This document shows positions 23,096-34,904 of a stretch of DNA of 64,000 nucleotides, in pieces. Numbering within the stretch: position 1 is the stretch's first letter; every line of letters begins with the position of its first letter. Origin of the DNA: Sipunculus nudus (taxonomy: Eukaryota > Annelida > Sipuncula > Golfingiida > Sipunculidae); assembly GCA_026874595.1 (NCBI GenBank), contig CM049310.1, forward strand, positions 9,426,001-9,490,000, in the 5' to 3' direction. The position numbers were made by a program, and so were the translations under genes. Under the pieces are notes generated by a model. It ran no database searches and was not told the origin of the DNA. It worked only from the letters and a program-made list of their open reading frames with translations.

Positions 23096-23977
23096 CTGGT
23101 TGGGTCTTGGTGCTGAACGACACATCCTGGCATAATGGTTTAATTTCCCACACCTGTGACATTCTAATCCATTAGCTGGACAATCACTTCGTGCATGTGC
23201 TTCCCTTCCACAATTTTGACACTGCTCCGAAAAATACTGTCTATTCCTAGCCCTAAGGGAAGGGGCAGGCCTTTGGCTACTAACATACCTTGTATTGGTT
23301 GAGGCTGCGTTGGGGTGAACTGCTGTTGCTGCTTGAACTTGTGCTTGTGTCTGTAGCATCTGGACAGACATGTCCTCTAGCTGTTTTTCCAGGCGCTGGA
23401 TAGCTTTGATCACCCCACATGATAAAGTGTCAGCACCGCAGGTGGCTTCAGCCATGGCTGCTGATGAGTTTATCTCTTGCAGGGTCTTACATCCCTTCTG
23501 TAGCACAAACTGACGAACTGCTGGTTTCAGTCCCTGGAGAATGGCTTGCTTGGTTTGTTCTTCAGGGAGGCCTACTGATGCAGCTTCTGATGTTATTTTG
23601 GTGATGAAGTCTTGGGCTGTCTCTCCCTCCTGTTGCTGCATGGTGAACAAGGCAGCTGTTCGTGACCACTGTGTGTTTTCATTTGGACCATAACGCTGCA
23701 GGAAAGCTGACTTCAGTTGTTGCAGGTCTGTCTTTGCTGATCCAGGCAGGGCCATATACCACCTGAGAGCCCCATCACTGAGGTGCAGTGGCAGAGTACT
23801 TTTGGCTCTGTTGTCATTCAGTTCCTTGCTGGCCACCATGAGCTCAAATTTGGTAAGCCACAGCTTGGCATCCTCTGTGGCTAGGCCCCTGAATGGAGTC
23901 AACAGGCTTTCTGTGTTCATCTCTGACTGTGACTGTTCTTGATATCGTCTGCTTGTAGCTCTTGTGTTGTAAGGCAT
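23090..23977 (-). CDS. gag: Gag (capsid and nucleocapsid) of the Ty3/gypsy element
   Basis: The product is a 295-residue structural protein that would form the cytoplasmic particle packaging the element RNA. The central region (about 30-175) with LWLTKFELM, DGALRWYMALP and LQRYGPN resembles the capsid region of Ty3/gypsy Gags. Two zinc knuckles of form CX2CX4HX4C lie at C253-C266 and C273-C286 and would bind RNA. Residues 190-220 are Gln/Ala-rich and probably helical. The ATG at 23975-23977 is the first after the primer-binding site, within 30 bases of it. The frame ends at TGA 23090-23092 and pol continues in the same frame. Confidence 0.93.
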   Translation of the reverse strand: MPYNTRATSRRYQEQSQSEMNTESLLTPFRGLATEDAKLWLTKFELMVASKELNDNRAKSTLPLHLSDGALRWYMALPGSAKTDLQQLKSAFLQRYGPNENTQWSRTAALFTMQQQEGETAQDFITKITSEAASVGLPEEQTKQAILQGLKPAVRQFVLQKGCKTLQEINSSAAMAEATCGADTLSCGVIKAIQRLEKQLEDMSVQMLQTQAQVQAATAVHPNAASTNTRYVSSQRPAPSLRARNRQYFSEQCQNCGREAHARSDCPANGLECHRCGKLNHYARMCRSAPRPNQQ

Positions 23978-23986
23978 GGGACGTAC

Positions 23987-24004
23987 CTCGGATTCTCTCC
24001 ACCA
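23987..24004 (-). other. Primer-binding site of the retrotransposon
   Basis: Three bases (AAT) after the 5' LTR the minus strand reads TGGTGGAGAGAATCCGAG. The TGG start pairs with the CCA end of a tRNA, as in most LTR elements. I could not assign the primer tRNA. Confidence 0.7.
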
Positions 24005-24007
24005 ATT

Positions 24008-24586
24008 TGTAGCACGGGCTGTATGCTATACACAAAGAAGACAGGCTGGCTGTTGATCACATTTAATGTTGACTTGTCAGATACAGATAGCTGGACCCTC
24101 TCTCCCCGCAGCCCAGCAGGACAGGTCATTAAATAAGTGCTGTGCGGACCTGAACGAAGCACCCCCTGCTGAGGGCCACATGGCTAGCCTAATAACATAA
24201 AGCTGTGTTTCTAAAAACAACTAATTATATATATCATCTGAACTACTTGATGAAAACTCATAAAACTTACAATACTTAATGTAATCTGGTTTATGTTTAT
24301 GTATCTCAAATTTAAAAGCTGAACATTCAATGACTAATGAGATATTACAAATAATCCAAATATTTTTCCTGGAAAAAGCATAATCATTTAAAATACTGAG
24401 AAATAATAAAATCTAGATATGAAAAGACAGTAGATACTTTAAATATATATAGGATAGGTTGTATGTGTAAAATTTGGTGTGTATATGACATTCCCTTCCC
24501 TGTGATCTAAGCTTTTGAATTCATCCCAGAAACACAGGGCCCAGAACAAAGAACTATAGACTAACAGTTAAGTTGAGCCTGCTACA
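24008..24586 (-). repeat. 5' LTR of the Ty3/gypsy element
   Basis: 579 bp and the promoter copy in element orientation. CTAG at 24587-24590 completes the target duplication. The ends are short inverted repeats TGTAG/CTACA. Confidence 0.97.
24444..24451 (-). promoter_or_regulatory. Candidate TATA box in the 5' LTR
   Basis: TATATATA within cctatcctatatatatttaaag on the minus strand, roughly 135 bp into the 5' LTR and upstream of the R region in the usual layout. No transcription start can be seen directly. Confidence 0.4.
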
Positions 24587-24590
24587 CTAG

Positions 24591-27197
24591 TATAAGGAAA
24601 TCCGGTAAGTCTGCAGCAGTTTTACAGTAAATGCTCTGATTGTCTGCTGCTGCTGCTGTAGGGGTGCGTTATATGATGACTACCCTCTTTGTCTTTCTTT
24701 ACAGCCATCTGAATCACACATTTCGTGTGTAATATCTTAATTAACTGATATCCATTTGACATTAAAATAGTGATGTATCTTGCCTACTCACTCAGTAAGG
24801 CCTTGGTTATTTAATTGGATAATAATTTTTCACAATTTTATTTTATTCCTGTGCTTCATGTTTAGTTTGTCAAACTGTAGCATTGATTGGTAACAATTAT
24901 CAATTTATAGGTCAACATTGATTTTGTCATCAGGACAGCATATTTCTAAAGCAAAAGAAAACACTTCCATTTCTTATAGACTTGCACTGAAACCAGTATG
25001 ATTAAGAGATTCAACAAATGTTTATAAAGATATCAGTATCTTTATAAAGAAAAGTTATCATATATTGTCTCCATAACTTTGTTTGAAGATAAAAAATTGT
25101 CAAGATTTATGTGCTCGATACTTTGCCTTTGGACAAGTTTTCCATTGATCAATGTTTCTTCAAGCAGTCAGTATTACCAAGACTAGTGTTTCTCTGATGG
25201 ATTACTTAGATTGTAATCTGTGTTCTTCCTAAAGTATCAGTGAAACTGTATCCCTAATTGTCTTTTTGTTATCTTCAGATAACACTGAATGATAGATGGA
25301 CTGAAGTGCCCAGTCTCCTGTAATATAAGGTAAGAAGACTTTGCAGACCTTGCTGCATGGGATAACCATGCATCTGAAAAAAAGTAAGAGCTGATCCTTC
25401 TTCAGGAAGTGGAAGAAATATAAGAGTTTGTCCATACTGAGGCTCTCATAACCTGAAGAACATCACTTCATGCTTGTCTGCAGACTACAAAAGTATTTTT
25501 TACATTTAATAGTAAAGCATGAGTCAGGATTTTAGAAACACCTTTATTTATTATTGTTAAGCATCAATCAAGATTTGATAAAAATTTTAGTTAAAGATGA
25601 GGAATAGATGACAAAACAAGAAATAATCTGCTTTAGACCCTGAAGTGTCAGTTAAAGATTAATAAACCCCAAAGGTAATAATAACCTGTTCTAGTCAGGA
25701 TTAGTTGTGTAAATACCTGTCTCTGCTAATGCCTGGATCTGCATCTATATATGTGATCTAAAATTAAACTGAGCTGTTTCAAATTTTAACTGATTGTTTG
25801 TTTACCCATGTCCATTTCTTCCACCAAAATTTCGTGAAATTATTGAAACATTATCAATTGTTTATGTGGTAAAAATTTCAGGATATGAAATAATTGATGA
25901 AAGTTTGGTTTATACTAACTGACTTGATTTTTGATCTTGCAGTGCAATAATCGATTACAAAATTTTACACATAACTTAAATGCTTTGTGATGAGGAAATG
26001 TATACTCTCATTAAAGTCTCTACAAAACTGTGTTCACTAATAATTTCAATTCTAAATAACCTTATATTTATTACTCCATGAGTTTTACTTAAATTTTACC
26101 TAACTGAAGGAAATGCCTCAGTTATTTTTTCCATGTTTGTCTGTTTCTGTTTCTTTGTATTGAAATTAAGCCTTGGGTTGTTTGTTCCTATTTGTATGTA
26201 TGGAGGTTATCTTTAATTGTCAGTTCCTGTTATGTCTGTATTATGCAGAGGTTACCAGCCTCACTCCAGGATGCACTCCCCGGCAAGTCAAGGACAAAAT
26301 GTTTTGGTTTCACAGACTTGCATTCTCTGAATCCTGTAGTGTAAATCCTGTACTATAATCTTCAAGGTGCATCATATTTTCCAGTGTTGTAATAGATAAA
26401 ACAGTCCTCATCTGATATTGTTTGTGCTGACTTAGCCCTGCATGCTATATAACAGCATATGATAAAAGCCCCAATGTGCTGTTGAGTCCAATAGTCAGTT
26501 CCTGTTTAAGTTTAATGTCATTTAGATGCTTGCTTTTAGATAAATTAAGTAATGATTAAAGATTGATATCATGAAAGGGACAGGATCTGTAATTTAATAG
26601 TGCAATTAAATTTATACTGTCACATTTGTTAGAAGTCATATGCAGTATATCCCAACTCTCTTTAGGCTAGCTTTCATTTTTGAATTGACAGTTTCTTAAT
26701 TGACTATATCCCTTCATACTTTTAACTGAAATGCATGTTTACTGTATACTCCTCTGTACCTGTTAGATGTTTGGTCATTCTTCTTTTGCTGCTGTTTTTT
26801 TTCCTTTATAATATATGACTTTATATTAAATTTGCATATTTTAGAAGTTATCATAAAAAATTAATATTAATATCCCAACACTGTAATGGCTAAATTTGCA
26901 TATTTTAGGTGAAATCATTAGAAAAAAAAATTAAATTTCTCACATTCCTATTGGGCAAGGAATTGTTTCCTCCTAAAAATTAAATCTATTTTCAAAAGTA
27001 TGGCGCTTGATATGGTCCATTTGAAGAATAACGTACACCCTAGCTGTACAAATGGTCAGCACATATGTTCTACAGAACACATTCTCTGGTTAGTTCACAG
27101 CTGCAAGAAATCAGTGTAATTTCAGCCCTGAAGAGACTTTAACCCCTTTCACTTGGACAGATTATATATAGTGTATATCTGAGGAATGTCTTGCATA
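24591..27197. other. No gene recognised; weak exon-like signals
   Basis: Mostly AT-rich DNA. Strong acceptors occur at 24704 (gtctttctttacag, then eight open codons to a gtaata donor at 24729) and at 25278 (gttatcttcag, then ITLNDRWTEVPSLL and TAA just before a gtaaga donor at 25330). A coding-like stretch at about 26250-26340 (VTSLTPGCTPRQVKDKMFW) follows an AG. None is supported by a second exon in phase. Confidence 0.4.
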
Positions 27198-27199
27198 TA

Positions 27200-30196
27200 C
27201 AGTCCAACCTGTCTAAATGACCACCCATAAAATGAGGGCAACTGGCTATTATGACCACTGGATATCAGTCCCTTTTGAAATTCTGTTATATTATCTGAAG
27301 GTAAACCCTGTGAAATAAGACCACCTGGCTATTACAGATTGCAGGCAGTTTTTTCTTACCAAAGTGATATATTACTGATAAATTGACCTGCCTAATGTCA
27401 GCACTCTTTGTGCTACTGCTAGACCAGTGCTGACCTGTTGGTTATTTGCCCATGCATGAAGCTGCAGTCACTTTTTGTTTTTTTTTCTGGTGTGCACCTG
27501 TACGAAGCACAGGCTGGTGGCTTCTGTGGCCCCAGGCTGACCCTGGACACATCACCCCAGCTGGGCCATGTGTCTGGCTCACATGACCTGCTAATTCATA
27601 TGAATGGAGGTCCCCCCCCCTGTGGTTTGTCTTTGATTTATTCAGTGCTCTAAATGAAAGGCTTCATTAAAAAAGAGTGAATGACCTATGATTTGCCTAA
27701 GAAGCAAGTGATGTTAGTAACCAGTGGCATCATCAAACAATTTGAGATGTTCATACAAGCACATTCGTTGCGTAAGAAGAACCTCTGTAAACTGTACTTT
27801 ATCAGAATGTCTTTAGCGGTCACATATGACCCTCTATTATATTCCATTTGTATTTTGTAAATTTAACTGTAATGCCATAAATGCTGTTTTACCAGCAGTG
27901 TTGGTTCAATGTTCTCAGTACCACCACAGCATGGCCTACTTGATGTAAATTATAACTTAAAGATACAGTATAGCTCATTCAGATGGCTGAGAGTCAAGGG
28001 GCAGGGCAGCCCAAGCTTAAAAATAACATTTTAATCAAATGTATGCAAATTCATTTCATTCATATATCATTACATAAAAATACACATACAGGTACATAAT
28101 TACAAAATACATTTAACACAAAGATCTTTCCCTTTTACAAAATATGTATCTAATATATATACTTCTGTCATACATATGTTTTTAGCTCAACTGACTGTAA
28201 GTCATCTGAGCTATAGCGATCACTCTTTGTCTGTCTGTCCGTCTGTCCGTCCGTCGTGCCGTCCGTCTGTCCGTTAACCTGGCACAAATCGTAACCGCTG
28301 GACCTAGAATCTTGTTACTTTACATTCTGAGAGAATGTCTTGGAAACCAGAAATTAGGTCTCTGTTACCCATATCCTTTGAGCTATGGGGCCCCAAAGTA
28401 CCCCCCCCCCCCAGAATAGTGAAAAATTTCATACAAAAACTTCAATATCTCATTAACTACATCACTGATGGTCATGATTTTTTGCATACTTATTGATCAT
28501 GAGAAGTTTCATCAGTTCCTTCAGACTGGTGGCACCACCTGTATTTTTTTATTTTTTACGAATTTTTTTCTCTATTTTTGAGACCTTTAAAAATGTGAAC
28601 ATCTGTTAACAGGGCACAAATCGTAAAGACTGCACCTAGAATTTTAATTCTTGACACACTGAGAGACCAATGATAAGTATCAATGGAAACCAGAAATTAG
28701 GTCTCTGTTACCCATATCCTTAGAGCTATTGGGCCCCAAAGTACCCCCCCCCCCCCAGAATAGTCAAAAATTTCATACAAAAACTTCAATATCTCATTAA
28801 CTACATCACTGATGGTCAATATGCATACATATTGATCATGAGATGTTTCATCAGTGTCTGCAGACTGGTGGCGCCACCTGTATTTTTCAATTTTTTACGA
28901 ATGGTTTTCTCTATTTTTGAGACCTTTAAAACTGTGAACATCTGTCAACAGGGCACAAATTGTAAAGACTGGACCTAGAATCTTCATTCCTCACACAGTG
29001 AAAGACCTATGAAAAGTCTCCATGGAAACCTGAAATAAGGTCTCTGTTATCCATATCCTTTGAGCTGTGGGGCTTCCAATTACCCCCCAGAATAATGGAA
29101 AATTTGATAAAAACAAATTGCAACATCTCAATAACTACAACACTGATGGTCATGATTTTTGGCATACGTATTGAGCAAAAGGTGTTCCATCAGTTCCTGT
29201 AGACTGGTGGTGACACCTGTTTTTTTTCCAATTTTTTATAATTATTTTTTTTTATTTTTGAGACCTTTAAGGATGTAGTTATCTGTCAACAGGGTACAAA
29301 TCGTAACGACTAGACCTAGAATCTTCATTCTTGATACACAGGGAGACCCATGAAAAGTCTCCATGGAAACCTGAAATTAGGTCTCGGTTACCCATATCCT
29401 TCAAGCTATAGGACTCCAAAGTATCCCTCAGAATAATGGACAATTTGATACAAAAGCTGAAGTATCTGAACAACTAATGCAGAGATAACCATGATTCTTT
29501 GCATGGATATTGATTATGGGGTGTTTCATCAGTTTCTGCTGACTGGTGGCACCACCTGTATTTGTTCGGGGTTTTATTACGAATTTTTTTCTCTATTTTT
29601 GAGACCTTTAAGGATGCTGTCATCTGTTAATGTGGCACAAATTGTAACAACAGGACCTAGAATCTTCATTCTTGTCATGCAAGGAGGCCCATGAAAAGTG
29701 TCTATTGAAACCTGAAATTAGGTCTCGGGTACCCATATCCTTCAAGCTATAGGACTCCAAAGTATCCCTCAGAATAATGGACAATTTGATACAAAAGCTG
29801 AAGTATCTGAACAACTTATCCAGAGATCACCATGATTCTTTGCATAGATATTTACCATTAAGTGTTTTTATTAGTTTCTGCAGACCGGTGGAACCACCTG
29901 GTTTTTTTTGTTTTTAAAGTTTATGCATTTTTTCTCTATTTTTGAGATATATAAATATAGTCAAAATCTTGGCCTGTTGGTTAATCTGTTTGATGCTTCA
30001 GTTGAATGGGTATATACTACCATTCAGATGATAAAATTTCCTTTTGCGAATCTCTTTCCAGTCAGCTGAGCGTCATGACCCATGGGTCACTTGTTGCAGT
30101 TCCTTAATTATCAGAACCTGTCTAATAAGACCACCTGTCTATCACAACCACTCAAGCTCAGTCCCTTTTGGTGGTCGCATTTGACATGTTAGACTG
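27200..30196. mobile_element. Second pogo/Tigger-like TIR element, with a nested Helentron-like element
   Basis: The left end is TA|CAGTCCAACCTGTCTAAATG and the inverted right end is TA|CAGTCTAACATGTCAAATGC; both continue to gACCACC. TA lies on both outer sides (27198-27199 and 30197-30198). Subterminal copies of 'aagaccacctg.ctat' appear at both ends. The family A element at 28181-30094 is inserted inside. What remains, about 1.1 kb, has no transposase frame. Open frame 27438-27653 lies within it and is unrecognised. Confidence 0.65.
28181..30094 (+). mobile_element. Helentron-like element, family A, sister of 13421-15325
   Basis: It has the same 5' hairpin (AGCTCAACTGACT / AGTCATCTGAGCT), CTATAGCGATCAC, a (GTCC/GTCT)n tract, five ~340-bp monomers and the 3' set AGTCAGCTGAGC, GACCCATGGGTC, ACTTGT before T. 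The monomer number equals that of the copy 15 kb away. GGTGGCGCCACC is perfect at 28867-28878. C-runs near 28400 and 28746 interrupt two monomers. Open frames here are repeat by-products. Confidence 0.75.
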
Positions 30197-30198
30197 TA

Positions 30199-32083
30199 TA
30201 TGAGAAGTTACTCCTGAAAGGGAACAATTTGTTGGTTAATATACGGTCCATCAATGTTACAGATGATCAAGACATGTTTTATGCAGAAAAATGGACCAAG
30301 CAGACCCGCAAGGAGCCCTTAATTGTCCATCGCACGAGCATAATCATAGTTTTAAGAGTCTGATGGACCAAGCCTCAATTAATTATATGATCTTAACAAA
30401 CATGACAGGTGACACTGATTCATCTTTGATATTTAATCAAATTTCTAATTATTTTACAAAAAAACTAATTTTTTTTTCCATTTCCAGGATGAAAATATGA
30501 ATTTCTTGCAGAAAGAAAAAAAAATTGATCAATTTTATCATACAAAAAATATGAATGTTTTAAAATAGAAATGTCTGCTTTTTCACTTCTGCTGACTAGA
30601 GCATCTCTCTGCAGGACCAAACATAATCCTGTCTGGCTCTGAATAAAACCTCATATAGCTGTGGATAATTTCTTTAAAAATGACAGAACTCTTGGTTCTG
30701 TGCTGTTTGCCCCTAGAGAGGACGCGTATGATTTTCGTCGAGAGATAACACTTTTTCCGAGTGGACTGTCTAACAAGTTCATTTTGAGGGCGTGCCAGTG
30801 CATCTCCCTCTGGGCTTGTGGAGCACCCTCATATAGATTCTCTTATATCTCAGCCAGAAGCAACAACAGATATAAAACATCCTGATTGAGCAGAAGAGGT
30901 TTGCGTGGGTAGGAGGAGGGGGGACACAGACTGTTACGAGTGTTTACGTCTTCACAGTATCCCCTAAGGAGACGCCTTGTATAGTCCACATCCTGTGAAT
31001 ATCAAGTTGAATAACATGATCTCTTGAAAATTCCAATCAGGCACTGATATCATCCACTCTCATAATATTTGCCATTTTCTCTCCCAGCTTAGCAGGCACT
31101 GAGTTAATAAGCCATTGCTGTTAAAAATCAGGTCATCTTTCAGGTACTTCAATTTTTATGAGAACATAAACCTTTTTTCCAGTTTCCCAAACAGGATTAT
31201 TTATAGATGTCTCCAGACAAGTACTAGTATCAGTGTTTGCTTATTCCAGTCCTTAAACAGTCCCCTCCCCCCCCCCTAACTTCCCGATGATCTGTCCTTT
31301 CTGAAGCAACAGGATATATTGCCAGTTTCCTAGAAACTGATATTGCTTACATAATTTCCTCTTCATTTCATGAATGCTGGTGTTTTTTTGTGAATTTTAG
31401 TTATGGCCTGCATACGGGTGCATTGAAAATGTTGGCTCTAGTTATCTCCACTTGAAGAATATTATGTTTTGTTTGTAACTAAGTGTCACTTTGTCTGTTT
31501 ATTGTATCTGGCAGAAACAGAGATCACAGATTCTTTGTTTAAAACCCTGGTTCTGATGCCGTTTTTTCCAGAGAGAACCCCTAAAACCACTGGATAGAAC
31601 TTTCCAAAACCTAATATCATTGCAAATATATAATATTGCAAATGTCTCAGGAGTGGTTTTATATATTAGCCTGAAATTTTGCATGTCCATAGATCTTGGA
31701 TAGTTTTATCTAGCACACAAGACAGGTGGCGCCACCTGCAATCTTCTGTGCACACATCAGTGGACCTATTTCGAGTGTGAATTACACAATTCCCATTCTC
31801 ATTCATAATGGTAAAGAGTATCCACTAAGTATGACTTGTTGCATCACCTTGTAGCTTGTCAATAGGTAGTTGTCACAAAAAAAGGACCCATATAAAAGGT
31901 GGTATTGCCAAAGTCTTGGGATAGTTTGGATTTTCTGATGCCAGAAAATTCAAAGCACTCACATTTGGAGGCAATTTATGCCTCAGTTAGTTCATATGCA
32001 CTCTGATGTAGCAGGTACATATGGTCACTTGTCAACTGCACATATTATAGTTTTTGAAACTGATCATTTAAAAAATGAAATAA
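30199..32083. other. No gene recognised; repeat fragment at 31640-31760
   Basis: AT-rich DNA. At 31640-31760 a fragment of a Helentron-like monomer ('gcatgtccatagatcttgga...agacaggtggcgccacctgc') matches units near 58100-59930 and carries GGTGGCGCCACC at 31725-31736. An open stretch at 30661-30885 (plus) is unrecognised. Confidence 0.5.
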
Positions 32084-32640
32084 TAAGGGCCCTTCTTGAC
32101 AAGCGGTGCCCTAAAGTGATCACCATGTCAGTCCGTCCTTCCTTCAGTGACACTTTCTTTCGTGCCCAATAACTCAACAACAACCTACTTAAGCTTTCTC
32201 AAATTCAAAGGGATGATTGGTACATATGAGGGCTCCGGACCTATTGAATTACAGACCTTTCTGAATTCCAATATGGCCACCACAGCCCAATCATTGTTTT
32301 CTTTCCCTCGCGTGATAATTCAACAACAACATACTTAAGCTTTCCCAAATTTACAGGGATGATTTGTACATATGAGGGCTCCAGACCTATTGAATAACAC
32401 ACCTGTCAGAATTCCAGTATGGCCACCACAGCCCAACTGCTGATTTTCTTTCGTGTGTGGTAACTCAGCAACAATTGAGTCAATCATACCCTTCCAATAA
32501 AAAAACAGGTAATTTGTAGAGACCTTGTCTGTTCTTCACACCTGAACATCACCTGGTCTTCATTGACTTTTTTTACTACTGTTTTCAAGTTACATCTGAA
32601 TACACCATTTCTCTGAGGACAATGTCCAATTACATCTAGT
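32084..32640 (+). mobile_element. Helentron-like element, family B, short copy
   Basis: It starts AGGGCCCTTCTTGACAAGCG with a foldback AGGGC...CTTG-a-CAAG...GCCCT, then AAGTGATCACC, GTCC/TTCC tracts, two ~140-bp monomers ('aactcaacaacaac...cagcccaa'), hairpin GGAC-aat-GTCC (32617-32627) and CTAGT at 32636-32640 followed by T. Same family as 40426-41916. Confidence 0.7.
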
Positions 32641-34904
32641 TGTTTGAGTGATGGTTTAGAAATAGCACAATATTCTGTCATTGTTCTCTAATTAAAGAGC
32701 TGATATGTAACATAATACCTTAAAAACCTGTTATAATATGTAAGGTGTAGGTCTATCCTATATGGATCTGTTAACCTGAGTAGGGTTTGGTAATGCTTTG
32801 TATATTTTTAAGATATTTCAGGATATTTCAGTTTTGACATAAAACAATTAGCCATGTTCATTTGGAATCAAGACATCAGACATACCTTGTCAGTCGTGCT
32901 CATGCTCAATTCATTTGTGATTAATTTTCTCATGATATTTTTTTCACTTATCATGCTTAGTTTACTCAATATGCAGATTTTATTTGAAAGCAAAACCACA
33001 AATATCTGGCATTCCATTACTGCCTGAGGTCTGGTCCTCTTGTCAACATATTTCTGGCTTTTATTGTAATTGATATGTTAAAAATGTAACAGTGAACAGC
33101 TGACATATAGATTATCATAGTATTATAACAGGTAGATTCTTAACAGCATATCCCTCAGTCCAGAAATGAGTATTAAGGCTGTGTAAAGAATGTGAAGCAG
33201 ATTGATTTTTGGCAGATGTGAGAGCATGACAGGTATAGTAATTGGGTGCATATAATATATCCCTGCCTGCCACACTGGGACTCATATGCCATCTAGGTGC
33301 ACTCACACCGAAACACTGTCACTGAGTTGGAAATAAGAAAAGTAATAGGCCTCTTGTATTGCATTTTACTCTCAGGATATAAGATCTGCTCTCAGATAGT
33401 ATAAACAGAATATGAATTTGGTTACTCTCTTACACTGTCCAGTCATGTGTTTTTTTTAAATCTAACTGAAGAGCAGTTTTTATCAATATTTAACAATAAA
33501 GATGGGAAGTATTGAAAACCTCTAACTCTGCCATCTCTTGTATTTACTGTTCTTTTTACATTTCATATCACAAAAACATCTCTTGTTCTGTGCCAGATTT
33601 CTTTATTGTCAACACTGGTTACCCTTTTATACCCTGCTGTATTTCTTTAAGTGGGAGTGATACTTATACCTCACTGTTTACTGTAGGCTCAGGTTTTTTC
33701 TCCAAACTGAAAATTCTGAGATAAAATTCTTAATACTCTATATATGCATATGCCACATATTATTTTTATATTTTTTATCTTGCCTCAGATGACAAGATTT
33801 ATAAAATCATTTCTCCTTCAAATTTGAAGGGTCCAGGAAGTCTTCTGAGACACAAAATCTTTAAGCCTCAAGGTAGATAAAACTTGGGTTTGACAGTCAT
33901 TAGTGACAAGCGTGGTCTTTTGTTGCCCATATCTATAGATGGAGCACTCAGCATGATGGTTGAACATTCTTTTTAACATGTACAGATAATCATGTTTTTA
34001 ACAGACTGGTTGATATAACTTTCTTAGCAGCTCTTAGAGCTGCTTCCGTGTCTGCCAGTTAAAAAAAGCAGCAGCCATGGCCTGGTATCAGGAAATGAAC
34101 AAAGAAACTGGCAGAAAACTTCTGTCGTGGGTGGTAGCATTTCAGATCCTTTTAATTTCCCAAGCATCAAAAGTATGTCAGACCATGTTTTATCTTGAGA
34201 TATATAGGTTTATTTTTTTCTGCATCAAGGCATCAAAAGAGCCCAGGAACATATTTGCTGATATGTTAATTGACAATTAAAATCTCATTATGGGAGAAAA
34301 GTCAATTATGGTTTTTGGCTTAGCTTAGCTGACTAAGTCTGTGGGATGTAGCTATAACCGCCTGGTCTGGATTTTCAGTAAATATATTCCATGCTATCTT
34401 GTACCATCTCAGTCACTCACTCTTGCTTTCTCATTCTATATATGTAGCTCTATTTCCTTCTCTTTCCTCTCATTTTCTTACTTTGTTTAGTTTTGTTATA
34501 TGTAATGTTTTTCAGAGTGAATCAGAGAATTAGATTTAACTTCTTTAGGCATCCACAAATTTTCCAACATTAATTACACAAGCTGGCTGTTGATAAAAAG
34601 TCTTTGTCATTGCAGACAATGTCATGTTTGTCTGAACTAATCAGAATATGATGTAATTATGTCCAGTTTCCTTGGTGCCTGTTTTCAAGTGAATTGTTAA
34701 AAATAGAAGCTGAAGGTTTAACTGGTTGAATCTTATTTGACAAAGTGATTCTCACACCATTCAGATACTCTTGGCCAGGTTTTGGTACCTAGTCTGGGAA
34801 ATTGGCACACAAGGTTGCTATTCAAATGCTGTTACCAAGCATCTGTTTAAAGTGCCTGTTGACATTGTACACTTTACATACATGTAAGGACATTACCATG
34901 TTCT
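32641..34904. other. No gene recognised
   Basis: AT-rich DNA with short unrecognised open stretches (33115-33306 minus, 33512-33724 plus, 34077-34280 plus). No splice-supported exon, RNA gene or element boundary was found. Confidence 0.5.

Larger units (their letters stand above)
17651..24586 (-). mobile_element. Complete Ty3/gypsy LTR retrotransposon with chromodomain, 6.9 kb
   Basis: Two 579-bp LTRs (TGTAG...CTACA) bracket a minus-strand gag and pol in the order PR-RT-RNaseH-IN-chromodomain, the Ty3/gypsy order. CTAG flanks both sides (17647-17650 and 24587-24590) as a 4-bp target duplication. A primer-binding site lies three bases inside the 5' LTR and a purine-rich tract lies next to the 3' LTR. 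Gag and pol are unbroken except for one TGA between them in a readthrough-type context. No envelope-like frame exists; a noncoding stretch of about 420 bp follows pol. By reading, the LTRs show no difference, so the insertion looks very recent and perhaps still able to move. A C-terminal chromodomain suggests a chromovirus-type lineage, but exact clade needs phylogeny. Confidence 0.96.
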
